Shown here one piece after another: positions 1-6,188 of a stretch of DNA of 8,951 nucleotides. The stretch spans positions 1 through 8,951 of the forward strand of contig JALAHE010000175.1 of NCBI GenBank assembly GCA_022712075.1, given 5' to 3'. Both the position numbers and the translations under genes were made by a program. Origin of the DNA: Galactobacter sp. GTDB lineage: Bacteria; Actinomycetota; Actinomycetes; Actinomycetales; Micrococcaceae. The notes beneath the pieces were generated by a model. That model saw only the letters and a program-made list of their open reading frames with translations. It was not told the origin of the DNA and made no database searches. The stretch's first letter is position 1. Each line of letters starts with the position of its first letter.

Positions 1-1187
1 CCGTGTCCCCTTCCGCCGCCCTCGCCGCGACCCCCGCCACCGAGGCGCGAATCCGAGCCGTCTCGTCCTTCACCTTCTGGGGCGCCCTCGCCGCCGGCGC
101 CGTGCTCGCCGTAGTCGGCGTGCTCTTCGCGACCCCGATCGCCCAGGCCGTGGGCGCCTCGGGCGAGACCCTGGCCCCCACGGCCCTCTACATCGCGCTC
201 ATGTTCGGCTTCTGCCCCGTCTACGTTGTCTGCTTCGCGTTGGAACAGGTGGTGCGCGCCGAGGGCGCGGCCGTCGCGTCCATGACCGGGCTCATCGCCT
301 CCACCGCGGCGAACCTCGTCTTCGACGTCCTCTTCATCCTGGTCCTCGGCTGGGGCGTGGCGGGCGCTGGACTGGCGCTCGGCCTCTCCAACGTGGTCAT
401 GGCCGGCTACTACCTGTGGTGGATCTCGAAGCGTTCGCGGCATGCCTCGGTGTCGCCGCGCGATCTGCGCGTGGACGGCCCGATGGTCCGCGAGGTCATG
501 GGCGTCGGCGCCTCCGAGCTGCTGCAGTCCTCGTTCCTCATCGTCACCACGCTCGTCATGAACTGGGTGGCCGTGGGCTACGGCGCCGCGCTGCTCGCCG
601 CCATGGGCGTGGCCCTGCGCATCGCGCAGCTGCCCGAGATGATCGGCATGGGCGTGTTTATGGGCATCATCCCGCTGCTGGCCTACGCCCACGGGGCAGG
701 GAACGTGGAGCGCCTGCGCCGGGCGCTGGTGGCGAGCGCCGCGGCGATCCTCGGCATCGCCGTGGTGTTCTCCGGCGTGGTGTTCCTCTTCCGCGACGGC
801 GTCTTTGCGCTGTTCAGCGCGGACCCGGCGGTGATCGAGGACGGGACCAAGATCCTCACCGCCATGCTCGTGGCGACGCTCTTCAACGGCCTCACGGGGC
901 TCGCGATCGCGCTCTTCCAGGCCACGGGCCAGATGCGCAACGCGGCGATCCTGGCCGTGGCGCAGGGAGTGCTCTTCATCCCCGTGGTCTTCGGGGCGCG
1001 GGCGCTGTGGGGCTTCGACGGCGTGGTCTGGGCCATGACGATCACCGAGGCGCTGTGCCTCGCGGCGGCGCTGACGCTGCTGTGGACCTCGCGCTCGGTG
1101 CTCGCGGTGCCTTCCGTTCAGGCGGGCGCGCCGGAGGCTGCCCTGCCCGACGACGCTTCGGCACCTTCCGCGCCGGCGTCGCGCTAG
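1..1187 (+). CDS. MATE family multidrug/cation efflux transporter (5' partial)
   Basis: The protein is an inner-membrane secondary transporter, expected to export drugs or metabolites in exchange for Na+ or H+. The reading frame is open from the left edge. The first GTG (base 3) is probably internal, because about 380 residues follow it where MATE proteins usually have 440 to 460. The missing part would be roughly the first two membrane helices. Counting from base 3, about ten hydrophobic segments are visible. The motif GWGVAGAGLALGLSN (residues 116-130) is typical of the end of the first MATE half. The stretch GMGVFMGIIPLLAYAHGAGN (215-234) matches the conserved second-half region usually seen as G..G..PI.GYN.GAGN. 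The last 30 residues form a soluble Ala/Pro-rich tail. The downstream hydrolase is separated by 186 bases, so an operon is not obvious. The family call is firm; the substrate is unknown. Confidence 0.9.
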   Translation, partial: VSPSAALAATPATEARIRAVSSFTFWGALAAGAVLAVVGVLFATPIAQAVGASGETLAPTALYIALMFGFCPVYVVCFALEQVVRAEGAAVASMTGLIASTAANLVFDVLFILVLGWGVAGAGLALGLSNVVMAGYYLWWISKRSRHASVSPRDLRVDGPMVREVMGVGASELLQSSFLIVTTLVMNWVAVGYGAALLAAMGVALRIAQLPEMIGMGVFMGIIPLLAYAHGAGNVERLRRALVASAAAILGIAVVFSGVVFLFRDGVFALFSADPAVIEDGTKILTAMLVATLFNGLTGLAIALFQATGQMRNAAILAVAQGVLFIPVVFGARALWGFDGVVWAMTITEALCLAAALTLLWTSRSVLAVPSVQAGAPEAALPDDASAPSAPASR

Positions 1188-1248
1188 GCGCGGGGCCGGG
1201 TCGGGGCGGGGCCGGCCCGGTCGGGACGGGACGGGCCAGCGCCAGGGG

Positions 1249-1267
1249 CCGGGCGGCCGCCGCCCGG
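1249..1267 (+). terminator. GC hairpin after the MATE gene (candidate terminator)
   Basis: This is a near-perfect inverted repeat, CCGGGCG / CGCCCGG, around a 5-base centre, about 60 bases after the MATE stop. It lies in a G/C-only stretch (1188-1270) that also holds GGGACGGGACGGG-type short repeats. No T-run follows, so it would be an actinobacterial hairpin without a U-tail, or simply a product of base composition. Nothing else recognisable lies in 1188-1373. Confidence 0.3.
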
Positions 1268-1373
1268 TCGGTTCCCGCCCGCAACACGGCCGTCACCGGG
1301 CTGGCACCTTCCCGTGATCCCGCGCTGGCAAGGTGAAGGCGTCCCCCTCCGGCGGCCAGGAAGTCCCCCAGCC

Positions 1374-2099
1374 ATGCGCCACGCCACCGCACTCCTGCTC
1401 CACGTCCGCACCCAGCGCCCCCACGCCCCGGCGTTCCAGCGGGAGCTGGACGCACTCAACGAGGCGGCCGTGCTCGCGGCCGAGGCCGCCGGGCTGCGTC
1501 CCGTCCTCGTGCCGGCCGCCGAGGCGCCGGCGCCTCGGGTCCTGCGGGAGGCCGCGCTCGCCTCGGTGCTCGTGGTGCTCGGTGGGGAGGACGTCTCGCC
1601 CGCCCTGTACGGCGGGCCGGAGGATTACTCGGGCGCCGGCCACCACGAGCCGTGGGCGGACGAGGTCAGCGCCGCCGCCATCCGCGCCCGCGTCGCGTCC
1701 GGGACGCCGCTGCTCGGGGTGTGCCGCGGGCTGCAGCTCATGAACGTCGCGCTCGGCGGGACCCTGGTCCAGGACATGGCCGGGCACACGGCGCACGCCG
1801 CCGATCCGTTTGTCACCACCGGGCTCCACCCGGCGCGCGCCGCCTACCCGATTGACCTCCCGCACGAGGTGCGCTGCACGCACCACCAGGCCGTGGGCGC
1901 GCTGGCGCCCGGCCTGCGGGTGATCGCCCGGGCCGCCGACGGCACCATCGAGGCCGTGGCGCATCACCGCGCGCCCGCGCTCGGCGTGCAGTTCCATCCC
2001 GAGCACCCCGACGTCGCGCGGGAACAGCTCACCCCGCTCCTCACCGGGCTGCTGGCGATGGACTCCCGGCGCGAGGCGGCCCGGGCGACGCCCGCGTAG
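1374..2099 (+). CDS. Gamma-glutamyl-gamma-aminobutyrate hydrolase family protein (class I GATase-like, peptidase C26)
   Basis: This is a 241-residue cytosolic hydrolase of the PuuD-like class, which cleaves gamma-glutamyl amide bonds in compounds such as gamma-glutamyl-GABA. The nucleophile elbow is LLGVCRGLQLMNVALGG with Cys117. The His and Glu of the triad are in QFHPEHP (His208, Glu210). GGEDVSPALYG (residues 70-80) and the THHQAVG segment near 169-175 are also family landmarks. Length and motif order match complete family members. The ATG at 1374 was chosen because AGGAAG lies about 10 bases upstream and the protein begins directly before the first beta strand (ATALLLHV). A GTG at 1314 would add 20 unrelated residues and has no ribosome site. 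No other putrescine-degradation genes (puuA, puuB, puuC) are visible, so the real substrate is open; polyamine or other gamma-glutamyl conjugates are guesses. Confidence 0.9.
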   Translation: MRHATALLLHVRTQRPHAPAFQRELDALNEAAVLAAEAAGLRPVLVPAAEAPAPRVLREAALASVLVVLGGEDVSPALYGGPEDYSGAGHHEPWADEVSAAAIRARVASGTPLLGVCRGLQLMNVALGGTLVQDMAGHTAHAADPFVTTGLHPARAAYPIDLPHEVRCTHHQAVGALAPGLRVIARAADGTIEAVAHHRAPALGVQFHPEHPDVAREQLTPLLTGLLAMDSRREAARATPA

Positions 2100-2157
2100 G
2101 CCGGCACGCTCGAGTCTCCTCGCCACCGCCGCACCAGCCGCACCCTCATCAAGACCT

Positions 2158-2219
2158 GAAGTTGGAGTGCGAAATGTCGTGAAGACGCGGGTTTTCACGA
2201 CATGTCGCACTCCATCTTC
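2158..2219 (+). repeat. 62-nt hairpin element, copy 1 (upstream of the VOC gene)
   Basis: This is a long near-perfect inverted repeat. Bases 2158-2186 pair with 2191-2219 in 29 pairs with only two mismatches (2162/2215 and 2173/2204) and one G-T pair, around a GCGG tetraloop. The left arm begins GAAGTTGGAGTGCGAAATG. It lies 58 bases after the hydrolase stop and 103 bases before the VOC start. No T-run follows, so it is not a standard intrinsic terminator. It aligns without gaps to the element at 2715-2776, with 35 of 62 bases identical. Confidence 0.8.
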
Positions 2220-2322
2220 GGGTGTCGACAGCGCGACGGCGCGGGGCCAGGATAATGCACGACGGCGGCCAGCCCCGGACGCCGTCATCGCACCGCCCCG
2301 CGGGGCCGGACGGGGGAACACC

Positions 2323-2697
2323 ATGGACCGCTTGAACGTGCACCACGTGGGGAACGTCTTCCTCTTCACGCCAGACCTGGATGGCGCCTACGCCTGGTAC
2401 ACCGCCCTCTTCGGGAAACCGGGCGAGCGGGCCATGCCCCAGCTGGCCGTGTGGGAGCTCGGCTCCGTGCGCTTCACGCTGCACGCAGAGGACGAGCTCA
2501 ACCACGCCGGGGCCGATCTCGGGGGCACGGTCCCCTACTTCGATGTGGAGGACGCCGACGAGGCCGCAGACTTCTGCGTCAAGCACGGCGGCCGCGTGCA
2601 CCGCGGCCCCAAGACGGTCTTCTCCGGCGAGCGGCTCGTCCAGATCGAGGACCCCTTCGGCGGGCTGATCGGCCTCCGCCAGCCGCCCGGGGCCTGA
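2323..2697 (+). CDS. VOC (glyoxalase/bleomycin-resistance fold) single-domain protein
   Basis: This is a 124-residue protein with the usual size and pattern of a one-domain VOC protein, built from two beta-alpha-beta-beta-beta modules. The first module shows NVFLFTPDLDGAYAWYTALFG (residues 11-31), the typical strand, DL turn and helix ending in FG. The second shows the PYFDVEDADEAADF segment (71-84) and ends VQIEDPFGGLIGL (106-118), where Glu109 is at the usual metal-ligand place. The usual first-strand ligand position holds Leu or Phe, so the metal site may be altered, or completed by His7, His8 or His54. Such proteins are lyases, dioxygenases, or binders that protect against drugs; which one cannot be told. 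The ATG at 2323 follows GGGGGAA at 5 bases. In-frame upstream starts would run the protein through the hairpin at 2158-2219 and are not believed. Hairpin elements flank the gene on both sides. Confidence 0.85.
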   Translation: MDRLNVHHVGNVFLFTPDLDGAYAWYTALFGKPGERAMPQLAVWELGSVRFTLHAEDELNHAGADLGGTVPYFDVEDADEAADFCVKHGGRVHRGPKTVFSGERLVQIEDPFGGLIGLRQPPGA

Positions 2698-2714
2698 TTC
2701 CACTCAGCACGCCC

Positions 2715-2776
2715 GAAGTTTGCGTGCCTTGCGCCGCAAAGACCTGCCCCTTGACGACGCAAGGCACGCAAACTCT
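2715..2776 (+). repeat. 62-nt hairpin element, copy 2 (downstream of the VOC gene)
   Basis: The inverted repeat has a perfect 17-bp arm: AGTTTGCGTGCCTTGCG at 2717-2733 pairs with 2758-2774. Interrupted inner pairs lie at 2735-2736/2755-2756 and 2739-2741/2750-2752. It starts 17 bases after the VOC stop. It has the same length, polarity and loop-side bases as the element at 2158-2219. Shared bases include the left end GAAGTTNGNGTGC and the core CG..AAGAC..G....TT.ACGAC. It could help end VOC transcription, but no T-run follows. Confidence 0.8.
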
Positions 2777-2830
2777 GCGGGGAGAGGGAAAGCCCCCGCA
2801 CCCGCTGCGGCCGGGCCCGCGCGTCAGCGC

Positions 2831-2874
2831 AAAAGATAAAACGGGGCGGCCCCGGGAATCCCCGGGGCCGCCCC
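2831..2874 (-). terminator. Rho-independent terminator of the duplicated permease gene
   Basis: A perfect 14-bp GC stem (2843-2856 with 2861-2874) encloses a 4-base loop. Read on the minus strand it is followed by GTTTTATCTTTT, a T-rich tail at 2842-2831. It lies 25 bases after the stop of the minus-strand membrane protein. On the plus strand no T-run follows, so it works best for the minus-strand gene, although the stem may also stop read-through from the VOC side. Confidence 0.88.
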
Positions 2875-2898
2875 TTCACGCAGCACGCCTCACACGAC

Positions 2899-5268
2899 TC
2901 AGGCGTTGACGAGCTCCTTGTCGCCGGAACCGGACCCGCCCTCGGGACGGGACCCCGCGCCGTCGGGCAGCTCGGCAGCGGCGGCCTCGGCCGCCTCCCG
3001 CTCCGCCTTCTGAGCCAGCTCGCGGAAGTGCGCCGTCTCCGAGCCGTGGGCGGGGACCATGATGACGGGGCTCGTGGTGCGCACGGGCTTGAACTTGTCA
3101 ATGATCGCGACGAGGACCAGCGAGGCGGCGCCCCAGGCCATGACGCACAGCAGGCTCGTGCCGAGCGTGTCTGAACCGAAGTACAGGATCGAGCGGACGG
3201 CCTCGACGGCGGCGGGCATGGGCAGCCACTCGTGCAGGCCGCGGAAGAGCTCGGGCTCCATGTAGATGGACAGCGCGCCGCCGGAGGAAGGGACGCCCAG
3301 GAACATCAGCACGCCCACCACGGGGATGATCGCGAGCAGGCCGATGAGGCGTTCAAGCACCGTGGCGAACATGGCAACGCAGAACGTCACCACCGCGCCC
3401 GTGCCGAGCAGCTGCCAGAAGTGCCCGTCGACCGAGCCGGTGAACGGCACGGCGATGAGCCAGATGAGCGCAGACATCGCCACGGAGTACACGGCCACGA
3501 TGGGCAGCAGCTTGCGCAGGGGCCGGCTGGCCGGCGCCGCGTTGGCGCCCACCACGATGATCATGAAGCCGGCCATGATCCAGCCCATCGCCACGTAGAG
3601 CGTCACGGAGCCCATTGAATCGCGTTCGGGCAGCGGCGCGACGTCGTCGTTGACCACCTCGAGCTGCTGGGCCTGCGCCACCTGCGTGAACACGCGGGTG
3701 ATGGTCTGCGCGGCGCTGGAGCCGGCCGACTGGTTGGTGATGACGGTGACCTGCGGGTTCTCCCGCGAGGGCAGGACAAAGGCGCCGACGACTTCGCGGT
3801 CCTCGACCTGGGCGCGGGCCTCGGCGGCGGAGTCCACGACGCGCAGATCGAACATCTCGCCCATCTGCTCCTGCATGCCGTCCACGGCCTGCTGCGCCTG
3901 CTCGGCGCTGGCACCGACCACGGCGACGGGCATGTCGCGCGGCGTCGGGGAGTACATGGCGCCGAGCATGCAGGAAAGCATGAGCGTGACCATGGCAAAC
4001 GGGAAGAAGATCAGCGAGGCGTAGCGCCAGAAGCGGCTCTTGGGGCGCGGTCCGCCGTGCAGCGAGGGCATGTTGACCATGACCAGGCCCGGGGTGGGGT
4101 TCTTGCGGCGCTTGAGGGCATCGATCAGCAGCGTCAGCGCCAGGCCGGCGACGGCGCCGATGATCAGGACCAGCAGGTGCGGCCAGGCGCCGTTGCCGCC
4201 GAAGTACAGCACCGAGCGCATGGCCTCGCCGATCGCGGGCGTCGGCAGGAAGGAGTGCAGGAAGACGTAGAACGGCGGCGCCGTGTACATCGAGATGGAG
4301 AGGTTGGAGGCCGGCATGCCGAGCACCATGAGCAGGAACATCGCCGCGAGCACGGCCATGGGGCCCATGATGCGCGTCAGGAAGAGCTGCACGGCGCCGA
4401 TCGCGAACACGCCGAGTGCCGCGATGCCGAACACGGCCCACGCGTCCTCCGCGGACACCACACCCAGGATCGGGCCGGTCACGAGCCACGTCAGGCCGGC
4501 CACGAGGGCGGCCCAGCCGGCCAGGAGCGGCACGAAGCGGCGGAAGCGCATGAGCGTCGGCGCGTTGGAGAGCGTGATGGACAGCGGCAGATAGCCGGCC
4601 ATGACGAGCGCGGTCGCCATGAACATGGCGCCGAGGCCGGCGGGGTCGGAGTCCGGCAGCGGCGCCAGGTCCTCGCTCTTGATGGTCAGGCCGGCCTCGA
4701 TGAGGGAGGGCGTCACGAGCTGGGCGATGGTGCCGGCCTGGGAAGCGCCGGCCGAGGTGGCCGTGTAGAGCGTGGCGGTCTTGCCCTCCACGACCACGGC
4801 GGCGGCGACCTCGCGGTCGGTGACCTGGCGGCGGGCCTCCTCGGCGTTCTCGGCCGTGGACGCCTCGACGGCGTCGGGGTCGCTCGCCTCGATCGCCTGG
4901 CTCAGGGAGGACGCCTCGGCGCCAGCCACCACCACCGGCATGTTGTGCGGCGTGGGGTTGTGCATCGAGAAGAGGTAGCCCCAGATCATCATGCCGACCA
5001 TGAGGACGGGCATGACAAACATCGCGACGTAGCGGCCGATCGTCTCGGCCTTGGCGCGCTTGGCGGCCGCGGCCGCCTTCTCTTCCTCCGTGGGCTCCGC
5101 ATCCGCGGACTCCGCGTCAGCGGCCTCGGCGGCGGGGCCGTTGGCCCTGTCCGTCTCCGCGCGCTCGGCGAGCGCGGTGTCGATGCCCGACGCCGCGTCG
5201 TCGGCCAGGTGCCTTCCGCCGCCCTCGGGGGGTGAGGACTCAGACGGGGTGGGTGTGGCTTGGGTCAA
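2899..5268 (-). CDS. Tandem-duplicated DUF3533/YhgE-like membrane permease
   Basis: This 789-residue integral membrane protein is two homologous permease units in one chain. Each unit has one membrane helix, an extracytoplasmic domain of about 110 residues, then five helices. Unit 1 has its first helix at about 79-101, the ectodomain at 104-210 and helices from 212 to 386. Unit 2 has a helix at 415-437, the ectodomain at 439-550 and helices from 554 to 724. Matching motifs are NPTPHNMPVVVAGA / SPTPRDMPVAVVGA, DREV / DREV, APLP / APLP and LHSFLPTPA / LHEWLPMPA, each followed by EA.RS.LYFG. The acidic Ala-rich N-tail (1-75) and C-tail (747-789) look disordered. DUF3533 and YhgE/Pip proteins resemble ABC-2 permeases, usually of single-unit length. 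No ATPase is encoded nearby, so the energy source and cargo are unknown. The start is TTG with AGGAG seven bases upstream. The gene is divergent from tetR, its likely repressor. Confidence 0.85.
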   Translation of the reverse strand: MTQATPTPSESSPPEGGGRHLADDAASGIDTALAERAETDRANGPAAEAADAESADAEPTEEEKAAAAAKRAKAETIGRYVAMFVMPVLMVGMMIWGYLFSMHNPTPHNMPVVVAGAEASSLSQAIEASDPDAVEASTAENAEEARRQVTDREVAAAVVVEGKTATLYTATSAGASQAGTIAQLVTPSLIEAGLTIKSEDLAPLPDSDPAGLGAMFMATALVMAGYLPLSITLSNAPTLMRFRRFVPLLAGWAALVAGLTWLVTGPILGVVSAEDAWAVFGIAALGVFAIGAVQLFLTRIMGPMAVLAAMFLLMVLGMPASNLSISMYTAPPFYVFLHSFLPTPAIGEAMRSVLYFGGNGAWPHLLVLIIGAVAGLALTLLIDALKRRKNPTPGLVMVNMPSLHGGPRPKSRFWRYASLIFFPFAMVTLMLSCMLGAMYSPTPRDMPVAVVGASAEQAQQAVDGMQEQMGEMFDLRVVDSAAEARAQVEDREVVGAFVLPSRENPQVTVITNQSAGSSAAQTITRVFTQVAQAQQLEVVNDDVAPLPERDSMGSVTLYVAMGWIMAGFMIIVVGANAAPASRPLRKLLPIVAVYSVAMSALIWLIAVPFTGSVDGHFWQLLGTGAVVTFCVAMFATVLERLIGLLAIIPVVGVLMFLGVPSSGGALSIYMEPELFRGLHEWLPMPAAVEAVRSILYFGSDTLGTSLLCVMAWGAASLVLVAIIDKFKPVRTTSPVIMVPAHGSETAHFRELAQKAEREAAEAAAAELPDGAGSRPEGGSGSGDKELVNA

Positions 5269-5275
5269 GACAAGG

Positions 5276-5280
5276 CTCCT
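5276..5280 (-). promoter_or_regulatory. Ribosome binding site fixing the TTG start
   Basis: On the minus strand AGGAG stands seven bases before the TTG at 5268-5266. No ATG or GTG is better placed, and the acidic N-terminal tail follows directly. This supports TTG as the real start of the duplicated permease. Confidence 0.75.
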
Positions 5281-5343
5281 GCTGCGTGTGCGCTCGGGTC
5301 GGCGCGGAGATTCGGTAGGACGGCCCGCGAAGGGCAGGAGAAC

Positions 5344-5367
5344 AATTTACGCCACGTGGCGTAAATT
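5344..5367. promoter_or_regulatory. 24-bp perfect palindrome, probable TetR operator
   Basis: The half-site AATTTACGCCAC is followed directly by its exact reverse complement (centre 5355/5356). It is an AT-edged island in GC-rich DNA, 76 bases from the permease start and 114 bases from the tetR start. TetR-family repressors commonly bind such palindromes between divergent genes. TAAATT at each edge fits a TAnnnT -10 hexamer on either strand, so bound repressor could block both promoters. The -10 reading is weak because no good -35 is visible. Confidence 0.8.
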
Positions 5368-5481
5368 TGGGTCGATGAGCCGACGACTGTTGGCAAACGC
5401 ACAGGAAAGGGCCGTCCAGCGGGGGCGGTAGCGTGGAGTGACACCCGGCGCAGGCCGGGCCGAGCGCCGCAGAAGGAAGCC

Positions 5482-6147
5482 ATGGGACAACACAGCGACA
5501 AGGCGCGCGAGATCCTGCTCGATTCCGCCGAGGAGCTCTTCGCGACGGAGGGCGTGGACGCCGTCTCCAACCGCCGCATCACCGAGCACGCCGGCAGCGC
5601 CAACCACTCGGCCATCAAGTACCACTTCGGCGGCCGCGAGGGCCTCATCCTCGCCCTCCTGGGGCGCGGCCGGGACGACATGTCGCGCCGGCGCGAGGAA
5701 CTGCTGGCGGGCCTGCCGGAGCAGCCGAGCCTGGCCGAGCAGATCGCCGTGCGGATCCTTCCGTGGGTGGAGCACCTCGAGGCCCTGCCCGTGCCGAGCT
5801 GGCGCGCCCGCTGCCTGCAACAGCTCGGCTCCCTGCCCTCGGTCCGGGGCATCATCGCCGACTCGGTCAGGAACAACCCGGGCCTCGCGAGCGCCTTCAG
5901 CTACGGGCACCCGGAGCTGAGCCACGTCCCCGAGAACCTCTTGAAGGCGCGTTCGGGCGTGCTCGGCGGGATGGTCGTGGGGCTGTGCGCCTCGCACGAG
6001 GCGGCCCTCGAGCGCGGCGACGCGAAGGGCAGCTGGCAGGCGGTCGGCTACTTCCTCATCGACGCCGCGACGGGCCTGCTGGCCGCGCCCGTGACGCACA
6101 AGGACGACTACATCTCCCCGCCCAGCGACGTGGCGTTCGCGCTCTAG
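5482..6147 (+). CDS. TetR/AcrR family transcriptional regulator
   Basis: This 221-residue cytosolic one-component repressor has an N-terminal TetR helix-turn-helix. Residues 8-24 (AREILLDSAEELFATEG) form the first helix, VSNRRITEHAG (28-38) the second, and NHSAIKYHFGGREGLI (41-56) the recognition helix and the start of helix 4. The remaining 160 residues are the ligand-binding and dimerisation part, which is variable in this family and gives no ligand clue. The ATG follows AAGGAAG at the usual spacing. The gene is divergent from the duplicated permease, and the 213-base gap contains the 24-bp palindrome. The simplest reading is that TetR represses both itself and the permease and releases them on binding a small molecule, perhaps one the permease exports; this is inference. 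The gene converges on the MFS gene with 41 bases between stops. Confidence 0.93.
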   Translation: MGQHSDKAREILLDSAEELFATEGVDAVSNRRITEHAGSANHSAIKYHFGGREGLILALLGRGRDDMSRRREELLAGLPEQPSLAEQIAVRILPWVEHLEALPVPSWRARCLQQLGSLPSVRGIIADSVRNNPGLASAFSYGHPELSHVPENLLKARSGVLGGMVVGLCASHEAALERGDAKGSWQAVGYFLIDAATGLLAAPVTHKDDYISPPSDVAFAL

Positions 6148-6168
6148 TTCGGTTCTAGGCCGGCGCTA

Positions 6169-6184
6169 GGCCGCGCTCTCGGCC
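6169..6184. terminator. Short GC hairpin between convergent tetR and MFS genes
   Basis: GGCCG and CGGCC pair around a 6-base loop in the 41-base gap between two convergent stops. CTAGGCC recurs three times nearby (about 6157, 6166 and 6189). The position suits a two-way terminator, but the stem is short and there is no T-run on either side. Confidence 0.25.
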
Positions 6185-6188
6185 GACT

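Noticed and set aside
1314..1373. Upstream GTG start for the hydrolase
   Set aside because: There is no ribosome site, and the 20 added residues precede the fold without resemblance to the family.
2167..2322. N-terminal extension of the VOC protein from a start inside the hairpin
   Set aside because: The extra 52 residues read through an inverted repeat and match no domain. The ATG at 2323 has a good ribosome site and starts at the first strand of the fold.
1293..2369. Minus-strand open frame across the hydrolase gene and first hairpin
   Set aside because: It is low complexity and Arg/Gly-rich, while the plus strand carries the Cys-His-Glu hydrolase motifs. The frame also runs through the hairpin.
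2158..2776. Reading the two hairpins as a CRISPR array, toxin gene or phage attachment sites
   Set aside because: There are only two copies, they are not direct identical repeats with regular spacers, no cas or integrase gene is present, and neither hairpin encodes a plausible peptide.
4057..5235. Long open frame on the plus strand opposite the duplicated permease (392 codons)
   Set aside because: Its translation is dominated by Arg, His, Gly and Glu with no domain, and the opposite strand encodes a clear membrane protein with family motifs. It is a GC-bias shadow.
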